A stretch of 8,416 bases of DNA. Origin: Elusimicrobiota bacterium (GTDB lineage Bacteria; Elusimicrobiota; Elusimicrobia; UBA1565; UBA9628). This document shows positions 1 through 5,318 of the stretch, in pieces (the first letter of the stretch is position 1; each line of letters opens with the position of its first letter). The stretch is from the NCBI GenBank assembly GCA_028869495.1, contig JAGWRY010000453.1:1-8416 (forward strand). The letters are read 5' to 3'. Made by a program: the position numbers and the translations under genes. The notes beneath the pieces are model-generated. The model made no database searches. It saw only the letters and a list, made by a program, of their open reading frames with translations, and was not told the DNA's origin.

Positions 1-84
1 CGCCTCGCGCGCGAGGCGCTGGCGCGCGGCGCGCGGACCCTGGGCCTCTCTCCGCGGCGGCTGGCCGCGCTCGCCGAGCCCTAG
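1..84 (+). CDS. C-terminal end of an unidentified protein (partial)
   Basis: Only the last 27 codons are in the window, in the frame that starts at base 1, ending at TAG 82-84. The visible tail is rich in Ala, Arg and Leu and ends in LAALAEP. Nearly every codon ends in G or C, as in the confirmed genes nearby, which supports real coding sequence. The stop overlaps the stop of the convergent oxidoreductase gene in the shared tetramer CTAG (81-84). No domain can be recognised from so short a tail and no function is proposed. Confidence 0.6.
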   Translation, partial: RLAREALARGARTLGLSPRRLAALAEP

Positions 85-1145
85 GGCTTCGCCCGCAGGT
101 ACTGCTTCGGCCAGGCCCCCTCGGCGCCCAGCGCCGCGGCCGCCCGCAGCGGCCAGGACGGCTCGCGCAGGAGCTGGCGCGCGAGCAGGACCGCGTCGGC
201 GGCGCCCGAGGCGACGATCTCCTCGGCCTGCGCGGGCTCCGTGATCAGGCCGACCGCGCCGGTCGGCACGCCCGCCTCCCCGCGCACCGTCTTCGCGAAC
301 GGAACCTGGTAGCCGGGGCCGACCGGGACCTTCGCGTGCGGGACGAGCCCGCCGCTCGAGCAGTCGACGAAGTCGACGCCCGCGCTCTTCAGGCGCCGCG
401 CGAGCGCGACCGTCTGCGCCAGGTCCCAGCCGCCCTCGACCCAGTCCGTCGCCGAGACGCGGGCCAGGAGCGGCAGGCGTTCGGGCCAGACGCGGCGGGC
501 CGCCGCCGCGATCTCGACGGCCAGGCGCGCGCGTCCGTCGAAGGAGCCCCCGTAGGCGTCGGTCCGGCGGTTCGACAGGGGCGACAGGAACTCGTGGACG
601 AGGTAGCCGTGCGCGAAGTGAAGTTCGATCGCCTCGAAGCCGGCCTCGAGGGCGCGCCGGGCGGCCGCCGCGAAGAGGTCCGGCAGGGCCGAGACCTCGG
701 CCTGCGTCAGCGCGCGCGGCAGCGGCGAGCCCTGGTCGAACGGGACGGCCGACGGCGCGACCGGCGTCCAGCCCCCGTCCTCGGGCAGGACCGTCCCGTG
801 CCCGCTCCAAGGCGCCGCCGTCGAGGCCTTGCGCCCCGCATGCGCGAGCTGGATCGCCGGCACCGCGCCCTGCGCCCTGACGAACCGCGCGACCGGCGCC
901 CAGGCCTCGGCCTGCGCGTCGTTCCACAGCCCGGAGTCGGCCGGAGAGATCCGGCCCTCGGCCGCGACCGCGGTCGCCTCGGCGATCACGAGGCCCGCGC
1001 CGCCGGCGGCGCGCGCGCCCAGGTGCACGAGGTGCCATTCGTTCGCGAGGCCGTCGCGGCACGAGTACTGGCACATCGGCGAGACGAAGATCCGGTTGCG
1101 GCACACGACGCCGCGCAGCTTCAGCGGAGCGAACAGGGAGCTCAT
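81..1145 (-). CDS. Old Yellow Enzyme family NADH:flavin oxidoreductase (YqjM/NamA-like)
   Basis: A 354-residue FMN-dependent TIM-barrel ene-reductase, expected to use NAD(P)H to reduce activated C=C bonds in enones, nitro compounds or similar electrophiles in the cytosol. It matches the thermophilic-like YqjM class. SPMCQYS at 22-28 carries the class-specific Cys25 and Tyr27. QLAHAGRK at 99-106 is the flavin-site motif. His176 and His179 in ELHFAHGY are the substrate-anion-binding pair (usually HAAH; here the first intervening residue is Phe). EFLSPLSNRRTDAYGGS at 185-201 is the family signature. PTGAVGLI and LLARQLLREP near the C-terminus fit the FMN-phosphate region. The length is close to YqjM (about 338). 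There is no Shine-Dalgarno before the ATG; a TAGAAT box lies 7 bases upstream. The gene is divergent from the hydrolase and transporter genes, so shared regulation is possible. The family call is firm; the physiological substrate is unknown. Confidence 0.95.
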   Translation of the reverse strand: MSSLFAPLKLRGVVCRNRIFVSPMCQYSCRDGLANEWHLVHLGARAAGGAGLVIAEATAVAAEGRISPADSGLWNDAQAEAWAPVARFVRAQGAVPAIQLAHAGRKASTAAPWSGHGTVLPEDGGWTPVAPSAVPFDQGSPLPRALTQAEVSALPDLFAAAARRALEAGFEAIELHFAHGYLVHEFLSPLSNRRTDAYGGSFDGRARLAVEIAAAARRVWPERLPLLARVSATDWVEGGWDLAQTVALARRLKSAGVDFVDCSSGGLVPHAKVPVGPGYQVPFAKTVRGEAGVPTGAVGLITEPAQAEEIVASGAADAVLLARQLLREPSWPLRAAAALGAEGAWPKQYLRAKP

Positions 1146-1152
1146 GCCCGGG

Positions 1153-1158
1153 ATTCTA
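1153..1158 (-). promoter_or_regulatory. Candidate -10 box of the oxidoreductase gene
   Basis: On the minus strand TAGAAT is followed by seven bases (CCCGGGC) and then the ATG at 1145. A start point at the usual distance would fall on or next to the ATG, giving a leaderless mRNA, which fits the missing Shine-Dalgarno. No convincing -35 hexamer lies 16-18 bases upstream; that position is occupied by the GGTGCCTGACCCC motif. Confidence 0.4.
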
Positions 1159-1169
1159 CGAAAAAGTTA

Positions 1170-1186
1170 AATCGGTGCCTGACCCC
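1170..1186. promoter_or_regulatory. Imperfect palindromic motif in divergent intergenic region
   Basis: The sequence AATCGGTGCCTGACCCC sits in an AT-richer 58-base gap between divergent genes. Its core, GGTGCCTGACCCC (1174-1186), is an inverted repeat of 4-base arms around a 5-base centre with one mismatch. GTTAAA occurs directly repeated on both sides (1166-1171 and 1190-1195). It lies between the two candidate -10 boxes, where both -35 regions would be, so an operator is possible. It also resembles the dispersed GGTGTCAGGCACC-type short palindromes I recall from many bacterial intergenic regions, so a REP-like element is the main alternative. Confidence 0.4.
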
Positions 1187-1191
1187 TTTGT

Positions 1192-1197
1192 TAAAAT
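1192..1197 (+). promoter_or_regulatory. Candidate -10 box of the hydrolase-transporter pair
   Basis: TAAAAT is followed by six bases and then the ATG at 1204, placing the likely transcript start at the start codon. No clear -35 lies at 16-18 bases. The GGGAG at 1198-1202 is only one base from the ATG, too close to work as a normal Shine-Dalgarno, so leaderless initiation is the simpler reading. Confidence 0.4.
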
Positions 1198-1203
1198 GGG
1201 AGC

Positions 1204-1911
1204 ATGAACGACATCGAGACGGGACGGGAGACGCTGAGGGTCGGGGACGGCACGGAGATGGCGGCCTATCGCGCGCGGCCGAAGGGCGCCGCGAAGGCGC
1301 CGGGCCTCCTGCTCCTGCAGGAGGCCTTCGGCGTCAACGCCTGGATCCGGGCCGTCGCCGAGCGCTTCGCGCGCGAGGGCTGGTCCGTGCTGGCCCCCGA
1401 GCTTTTCCACCGCACCGCGCCGGGCTTCGAGGGGAGCTACGGCGACTTCGCGGCCGTCCAGCCCCACCTGCAGGCGCTGACCGCCGACGGGATGGCGGCC
1501 GACCTGCGCGCGGCGCACGCCCGGCTCGAGCAGAGCGGCTCCGCCGGCGACGTCTGCGCCGTCGGCTTCTGCATGGGCGGGCGCGCGGCCTTCCTCGCCG
1601 ACGCGGTCCTGCCGCTGAAGGCGGCGGTCTCGTTCTACGGGGCGGGCATCGCGCCGGCCCTCCTCGACCGCGCGCCGTCGCTGTCGGGACCGATCCTGCT
1701 GATCTGGGGCGGCCGGGACAAGCACATCCCGCCGGAGACGACCGCGGCCGTCTCGGCCGCGCTGCGCGCGGCCGGCAAGAGCTTCGCCGCCGCCGAATTC
1801 TCCGACGGCGACCACGGCTTCTTCTGCGACGCCCGCCCCACCTACCACGCCCCGTCGGCCGTGCGCGCCTGGGCGCTGACGCTGGCCTTCCTGAAGACGC
1901 GCGGCGGATGA
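1204..1911 (+). CDS. Dienelactone hydrolase family protein
   Basis: A 235-residue cytosolic alpha/beta hydrolase of the dienelactone hydrolase (DLH) family. The Cys-Asp-His triad is visible: Cys123 in the elbow GFCMGG, Asp172 in WGGRDKHIP, and His204 in DGDHGFF. Glu40 in LQEAFGVN matches the glutamate that interacts with the nucleophile in DLH. The length fits the family (about 235). No signal peptide is seen. Classical members open the lactone ring of dienelactone in chlorocatechol degradation, but most genomic members have unknown ester or lactone substrates, and no catechol genes are visible here. The start at 1204 is kept because the residues just after it form the first strand of the fold. 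The stop overlaps the transporter start (ATGA), so translational coupling is likely. Only about 6 of 235 codons end in A or T. Confidence 0.93.
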   Translation: MNDIETGRETLRVGDGTEMAAYRARPKGAAKAPGLLLLQEAFGVNAWIRAVAERFAREGWSVLAPELFHRTAPGFEGSYGDFAAVQPHLQALTADGMAADLRAAHARLEQSGSAGDVCAVGFCMGGRAAFLADAVLPLKAAVSFYGAGIAPALLDRAPSLSGPILLIWGGRDKHIPPETTAAVSAALRAAGKSFAAAEFSDGDHGFFCDARPTYHAPSAVRAWALTLAFLKTRGG

Positions 1912-3245
1912 GCCCCTCGGCGGACGGGGTCGGCGAAAACCGCCTCGCCTTCATGCTCCGCGCGCTCAAGTACCGCAACTACCGCCTGTTCTTCGGCGGG
2001 CAGATCGTCTCGCTCGTCGGCAACTGGATGACGATGGTCGCGACGAGCTGGCTCGTCTACCGCCTGACGGGCTCGGCCTGGACGCTCGGCGTCGTCGGCT
2101 TCGCCGGTCAGTTCCCGTCCTTCCTGCTGGCGCCGTTCGCCGGGATCTTCGTCGACCGCGTCGACAAGCACCGCCTGCTCGTGACGACGCAGACGCTGGC
2201 GATGCTGCAGTCGTTCTCGCTGGCCGCGCTGACCCTGAGCGGGCGGATCACGATCCCGCTGCTGATCCTGCTCTCCGCCGCCGACGGCGTGATCAACGCC
2301 TTCGACATGCCCTGCCGCCAGGCCTTCGTCGTCGAGATGATCGAAAAGAAGGAGGATCTCGGCAACGCGATCGCGCTGAACTCGTCGATGGTCAACGCGT
2401 CCCGCCTGATCGGGCCGGCGATCGGCGGGGTCGTGATCGCGCTGGCCGGCGAGGGCTGGTGCTTCTTCCTGGACGGCGCGAGCTTCCTCGCGGTGATCGC
2501 GGCGCTCCTCGCGATGCGCGTCGCCAAGCGCGCCCCGAAGCCGCGTCACGCGGGCGGGGCGCTGGCCGAGCTGCGCGAGGGCTGGGACTACGTGACCGGC
2601 TCCGCACCGATCCGGAGCATCATCCTCCTGCTGGCGCTGGTCAGCCTCGTCGGCTTCCCGTACTCGGTCCTGCTCCCGATCTTCGCGGGGCGCATCCTCG
2701 GCGGCGGCCCGCACACGCTGGGCCTGCTGATGAGCGCGTCCGCCTGCGGCGCGCTCGCCGGCGCGCTGTGGCTCGCCTCGCGGCGCACGGTGCTCGGACT
2801 CGGGCGGATGATCCCGGTCTCCGCCGCGCTCTTCGGCGCCGGGCTGATCGGCTTCGCGCTGTCGAAGGCGCTGTGGCTGTCGGCCCTTCTGCTCGTCCCG
2901 GTCGGCGTCGGCTTCATGATCCAGATCGCGGGAAGCAACACGATCGTGCAGACGATCGTCGACGACGACAAGCGCGGGCGCGCGATGAGCTTCTTCATGA
3001 TGGCCTTCCTGGGCACCGCGCCGCTGGGGAGCCTGCTGGCCGGAAGCCTCGCCCAGCGCTTCGGCGCCCCGCGCACCCTCGTCGCCGGCGGGCTGTGCTG
3101 CCTGGCCGGCGCGGCCTGGTTCGCGCGCCGGCTCGGCGAGATCCGCCGCGCGATCCGGCCGATCTACGCGCGCCTCGGGATCCTGCCGCCGCTCGTCGAG
3201 GCGGTCCGCGACGCGGGGACGCTGAGCGTCGAGGGCCGTGAGTAG
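1908..3245 (+). CDS. MFS transporter, MFS_3/EntS-like efflux family
   Basis: A 445-residue inner-membrane major facilitator with about 12 hydrophobic segments. LKYRNYRLFFGGQIVSLVGNW (residues 20-40) is the typical first segment of the MFS_3 (PF05977) group, which includes the enterobactin exporter EntS. Motif A appears as GIFVDRVDKHRLL at 79-91. DMPCRQAFVVEMI at 133-145 and SRLIGPAIGG at 165-174 are further hallmarks. After a loop near 203-230 a second six-helix half follows. The start ATG overlaps the stop of the hydrolase gene (ATGA); the reading frame stays open far upstream, but only antisense to the oxidoreductase and out of frame with the hydrolase, so the coupled ATG is preferred. Export of a small molecule driven by proton antiport is expected from the family; the substrate is unknown. 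The context suggests export of a compound related to the hydrolase and oxidoreductase. Confidence 0.93.
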   Translation: MSPSADGVGENRLAFMLRALKYRNYRLFFGGQIVSLVGNWMTMVATSWLVYRLTGSAWTLGVVGFAGQFPSFLLAPFAGIFVDRVDKHRLLVTTQTLAMLQSFSLAALTLSGRITIPLLILLSAADGVINAFDMPCRQAFVVEMIEKKEDLGNAIALNSSMVNASRLIGPAIGGVVIALAGEGWCFFLDGASFLAVIAALLAMRVAKRAPKPRHAGGALAELREGWDYVTGSAPIRSIILLLALVSLVGFPYSVLLPIFAGRILGGGPHTLGLLMSASACGALAGALWLASRRTVLGLGRMIPVSAALFGAGLIGFALSKALWLSALLLVPVGVGFMIQIAGSNTIVQTIVDDDKRGRAMSFFMMAFLGTAPLGSLLAGSLAQRFGAPRTLVAGGLCCLAGAAWFARRLGEIRRAIRPIYARLGILPPLVEAVRDAGTLSVEGRE

Positions 3246-3246
3246 G

Positions 3247-3266
3247 CCGCGCGCGTCAGCGCGCGG
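3247..3266. terminator. GC-rich hairpin between convergent stops, possible bidirectional terminator
   Basis: Arms CCGCGCGC (3247-3254) and GCGCGCGG (3259-3266) pair perfectly around a 4-base loop, GTCA. The hairpin starts one base after the transporter stop, and its loop contains most of the stop codon of the convergent small gene (3256-3258). There is no T tract on either side, so factor-independent termination is uncertain. In DNA this GC-rich such stems also arise by chance. Confidence 0.35.
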
Positions 3267-3504
3267 GGCAGCTGATGCTGACGCTGCTGCCGGCCGCGGT
3301 GCTGGCCACGAAGCAGGTGTTCCCCTGGTAGCGGACCAGGTAGATCTCCGTGTCCGGACTGCGCGCGATCATCGGCAGGGGCGCGGGCGCGGCGGGAGCG
3401 GCCGCCTCGGCCGCCCGCGCGCGGACGGAGAGGCTCGCGGCGACGGCCGCGGCGGAGGCCAGCAGGGAGACGGCGCAGGCGAGGACGAGGAGCTTTTCTT
3501 TCAT
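3256..3504 (-). CDS. Small secreted or membrane-anchored protein, function unknown
   Basis: An 82-residue protein with a short charged N-terminus (MKEK), a hydrophobic stretch at about 4-24 and an Ala/Pro-rich linker at 29-44. A compact C-terminal part follows (about 48-82), with TEIYLVRYQGNTCFVAST and Cys64 and Cys79, which could form a disulfide outside the cytoplasm. I recognise no family. Support for a real gene comes from the Sec-type N-terminus, the G/C-ending codons, and a near-consensus promoter placed exactly at the ATG (TTGACA, 17-base spacer, TAGACT, then 6 bases). It lies 31 bases after the lipoprotein gene on the same strand and may be both read through from it and expressed on its own. 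Whether the hydrophobic stretch is cleaved or stays as an anchor cannot be decided. Confidence 0.7.
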   Translation of the reverse strand: MKEKLLVLACAVSLLASAAAVAASLSVRARAAEAAAPAAPAPLPMIARSPDTEIYLVRYQGNTCFVASTAAGSSVSISCPAR

Positions 3505-3510
3505 GCGGGC

Positions 3511-3539
3511 AGTCTAGCCCAATGACCCCGCGCTGTCAA
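3511..3539 (-). promoter_or_regulatory. Sigma-70-type promoter of the small secreted protein gene
   Basis: On the minus strand a perfect -35 hexamer TTGACA (3539-3534) is separated by 17 bases from a -10 hexamer TAGACT (3516-3511), followed by GCCCGC and the ATG at 3504. This is the best promoter in the window. The predicted start falls at or next to the ATG, implying a leaderless transcript, and no Shine-Dalgarno is present. The -35 overlaps the stop codon of the upstream lipoprotein gene. It also lies in the loop of an inverted repeat (CCCGCGC 3527-3533, GCGCGGG 3541-3547) that might be an operator or just GC-rich chance. Confidence 0.65.
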
Positions 3540-4180
3540 CGCGCGGGCGCCCGGCGGTCCTCGGCGGACTCCTTCAGCCGCGCCGAGACCGCGTCCATCG
3601 CCTCGCGCGACGCCTCGTCGGCCGCCGCGGACTCGTCCTCGCCCTGCGCCGACGCGGTCGCGCTCCACAGGACCTCGCCGGACGCGTCGACCAGCCGCGC
3701 CGACAGGCCGAAGTTCGCCGGCACGGCCTGGACGGACGGGACCCACTGGCTCGTCGTCGTCGTCGCGTAGCCGGTCACGACGTTCGAGATCGTCGTGGTC
3801 CGGGTGTCCTTCGAACGGGTCGTGCTGATGACGCGGCCGTAGACCGGGTCGGTTTGCTCCTGCGGGACGTCGACCATCACCGTCTGCGCGCCGGGCGGCG
3901 AGTAGGCGGTCACGGCCCCGGAGACGACCGCGTCGGCCCCGGACGCGCCGGACGCGTCGACGACGCGGTAGCCGGCGGCGAGCAGGTACTTCTCGAAGGC
4001 GGCCGCCGCGATCTCCCCCGTGCCGGGCGCTCCCGGATAGTCCGCGAAGCCCTCCAGCGCGACGGTCCGCACGCGCGCCGGGTCGTAGGACGAGCTGACG
4101 ACGACCGAGGCCGTCGTCGCGCAGGCGGCCAGCGCCGCCGCCAGCACGGGGAGCAGGACGGCGCGCGCGCTCGGCTTCAT
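3536..4180 (-). CDS. Predicted lipoprotein, CsgG/LpoB-like fold possible
   Basis: A 214-residue protein with a lipoprotein signal: a short basic start, a hydrophobic stretch, and the lipobox LAAC with Cys20 as the lipidated residue. The mature part begins with a Thr/Ser/Val-rich stretch, then DPARVRTVALEGFADYPG (34-50), a helix (about 55-70), and GYRVVDA...GADAVVSGAVTAY (70-93). This order (a strand with a conserved Gly, a helix, then 'GAD..v.G.v..y') resembles secreted CsgG/LpoB/FlgO-type lipoproteins, but it is a pattern reading, not a firm family call. A Thr/Ser-rich middle (118-145) is followed by LSARLVDASGEVLWSATASAQG (159-180), typical of the last strands of such folds, and a charged helix. 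The ATG at 4180 overlaps the TGA of the Sel1 gene (ATGA), so it is translationally coupled. The frame is open further upstream, but the lipobox fixes this start. It probably acts at the inner face of the outer membrane. Confidence 0.85.
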   Translation of the reverse strand: MKPSARAVLLPVLAAALAACATTASVVVSSSYDPARVRTVALEGFADYPGAPGTGEIAAAAFEKYLLAAGYRVVDASGASGADAVVSGAVTAYSPPGAQTVMVDVPQEQTDPVYGRVISTTRSKDTRTTTISNVVTGYATTTTSQWVPSVQAVPANFGLSARLVDASGEVLWSATASAQGEDESAAADEASREAMDAVSARLKESAEDRRAPAR

Positions 4181-5091
4181 CGCTCGGGCTCCTCGGCCTG
4201 CGCGCGCCGGGCGGCCTCCGCCAGCTGGTCCGGCGTCAGCCGCCCCTTGAGCCGCGCGAGAGCGCGCTCGGCCGCGCGGTCCCCGCGCGCCGCGGCCCGC
4301 GCGTACCACGCGTAGGCGGCGACGAGGTCCGGCTTCGTCCCCCGCCCCGTCTCGTAGAGACGCCCGAGCCGGTACTGCGCGTACGCGCCGCCGTGGCGCG
4401 CCGCCCGCGAGAACCATTTGAAGGCCTCGGCCGGGTCGCGCGCGACGCCGCGCCCGCCCTCGTAGACGACCGCGAGGTTGCCCTCGGCGAACGGGACGCC
4501 TTGGTCGGCCGCGGCCCGGTACCAGCGCGCGGCCTCCTTCAGGTCGCGCCGGACGCCCAGCCCGTGCTCGTACAGGTAGGCGAGGTTGTTCTGCGCGTAC
4601 GGGTTGCCCGCCGCGGCGGCCTTCCGATAGAACGCGACGGCCTTCGCGAGGTTCTTGCGGACTCCGCTGCCGCGGAAATAGGCGTTGCCGAGATTGCTCC
4701 AGGCGACGGCTCCCTCCGGCCCCTTCGCGGCCGCCGCCTTCTCGAACCAGGCGAAGGCCTGCGCGTCGTCGCGCGGCACGCCGCGCCCGGTCGAATAGAG
4801 GAAGCCCAGGTTGTTCTGCGCCGCGGCGTCGCCCGCCTCGGCGGCCTTGCGGTACCAGGCGGCGGCCGCGGCGAGGTCCTCCGGGACCCCGCGCCCGCGC
4901 TCGTACAGGAGGCCGAGCACGTACTGCGCCCGGACGTCGCCCTCCTCGGCCGCCTGCGTCAGGAGGGCGGCGGCCTTCGCGTAGTCGCCCGCCTCGTAGG
5001 CGGCGCGCGCCTGGGCGCGCGGACTTCCCGGAGACGGCGGAGCCGCGGCGGCCAGGGCGGCGGCGAAGACGGCGGCGAGCAGGCTTCTCAT
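4177..5091 (-). CDS. Secreted Sel1-repeat (SEL1-like TPR) protein
   Basis: A 304-residue protein with a Sec signal (MRSLLAAVFAAALAAAAPPS) and probably periplasmic. A TPR-like half repeat (31-52, YEAGDYAKAAALLTQAAEEGD) leads into six full Sel1-like repeats at about 53-88, 89-127, 128-163, 164-199, 200-235 and 236-271. Each has the pattern AQ..LG.LYE.G.GV..D...A..WY.KAA..G. The third copy is about three residues longer (AAAKGPEG). A charged helical tail follows (272-304). Sel1 arrays are scaffolds for protein binding, known from envelope, virulence and signalling proteins; the partner here is unknown, but the directly coupled lipoprotein is the obvious candidate. The start at 5091 is chosen for the signal peptide and a strong GGAGG six bases before the ATG. 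The frame continues upstream to 5298, but that stretch has no Sel1 or signal features. Confidence 0.93.
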   Translation of the reverse strand: MRSLLAAVFAAALAAAAPPSPGSPRAQARAAYEAGDYAKAAALLTQAAEEGDVRAQYVLGLLYERGRGVPEDLAAAAAWYRKAAEAGDAAAQNNLGFLYSTGRGVPRDDAQAFAWFEKAAAAKGPEGAVAWSNLGNAYFRGSGVRKNLAKAVAFYRKAAAAGNPYAQNNLAYLYEHGLGVRRDLKEAARWYRAAADQGVPFAEGNLAVVYEGGRGVARDPAEAFKWFSRAARHGGAYAQYRLGRLYETGRGTKPDLVAAYAWYARAAARGDRAAERALARLKGRLTPDQLAEAARRAQAEEPER

Positions 5092-5097
5092 GGCGTC

Positions 5098-5102
5098 CCT
5101 CC
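5098..5102 (-). promoter_or_regulatory. Strong Shine-Dalgarno that fixes the Sel1 gene start
   Basis: GGAGG on the minus strand with a six-base spacer (GACGCC) before the ATG at 5091. It decides between this start and longer in-frame alternatives. It also shows that the organism uses Shine-Dalgarno sites, in contrast to the genes here that have a -10 box directly before the ATG. Confidence 0.8.
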
Positions 5103-5318
5103 GCAGGTTAGACGTCTCCAGCCACTGAAATGAGCCTCGGCGCGGCGCGAGAAAGGAAGACGAGCGCCCGGCGCGAAGGCTCGGCGGCGACCCGCGCCGC
5201 GCGTATGAGCCGGATGTAATGCGCCCGAAAGGCGTCCTTCGCCCGCGCGCGCTACCCTGGACGGGCATCCCGGCCGGATCCTCCGGATCGGGGAGCAAAA
5301 TGGCATTCTGAGAGCGTC
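5103..5318. other. Divergent intergenic region, no gene seen
   Basis: About 216 bases between the Sel1 gene (leftward) and the DUF2127 gene (rightward), which must hold promoters for both. I see no convincing -35/-10 pair in either direction. TAACCT on the minus strand (5110-5105) and CATTCT on the plus strand (5304-5309) are weak -10 candidates without good -35 partners. GATCCTCCGGATC (near 5277-5289) is a 5-base inverted repeat around three bases, too short to interpret. No small gene with a signal or a strong ribosome site is apparent. Confidence 0.5.

Noticed and set aside
1198..1202. GGGAG as the hydrolase Shine-Dalgarno
   Set aside because: It is one base from the ATG, too close for normal pairing with the 16S tail.
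336..1907. Long open plus-strand frame upstream of and in frame with the MFS transporter
   Set aside because: It runs antisense to the oxidoreductase and out of frame with the hydrolase. It is Arg/Gly/Ala-rich with no domain, and open only because stop codons are rare at this GC content. The transporter starts at 1908.
1156..1978. Minus-strand open frames across the hydrolase gene
   Set aside because: They are Arg/Ala-rich shadow frames antisense to a gene with a complete catalytic triad.
4181..4417. N-terminal extension of the lipoprotein
   Set aside because: It overlaps the Sel1 coding region in another frame; the lipobox at Cys20 fits only the start at 4180.
4330..5000. Possible tandem DNA repeat array
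   Set aside because: The periodicity of about 108 bases reflects the 36-residue Sel1 protein repeats; the DNA copies are diverged.
5092..5298. N-terminal extension of the Sel1 protein
   Set aside because: The extension has no signal or repeat features. The ATG at 5091 begins a clear signal peptide and has a GGAGG site at ideal spacing.
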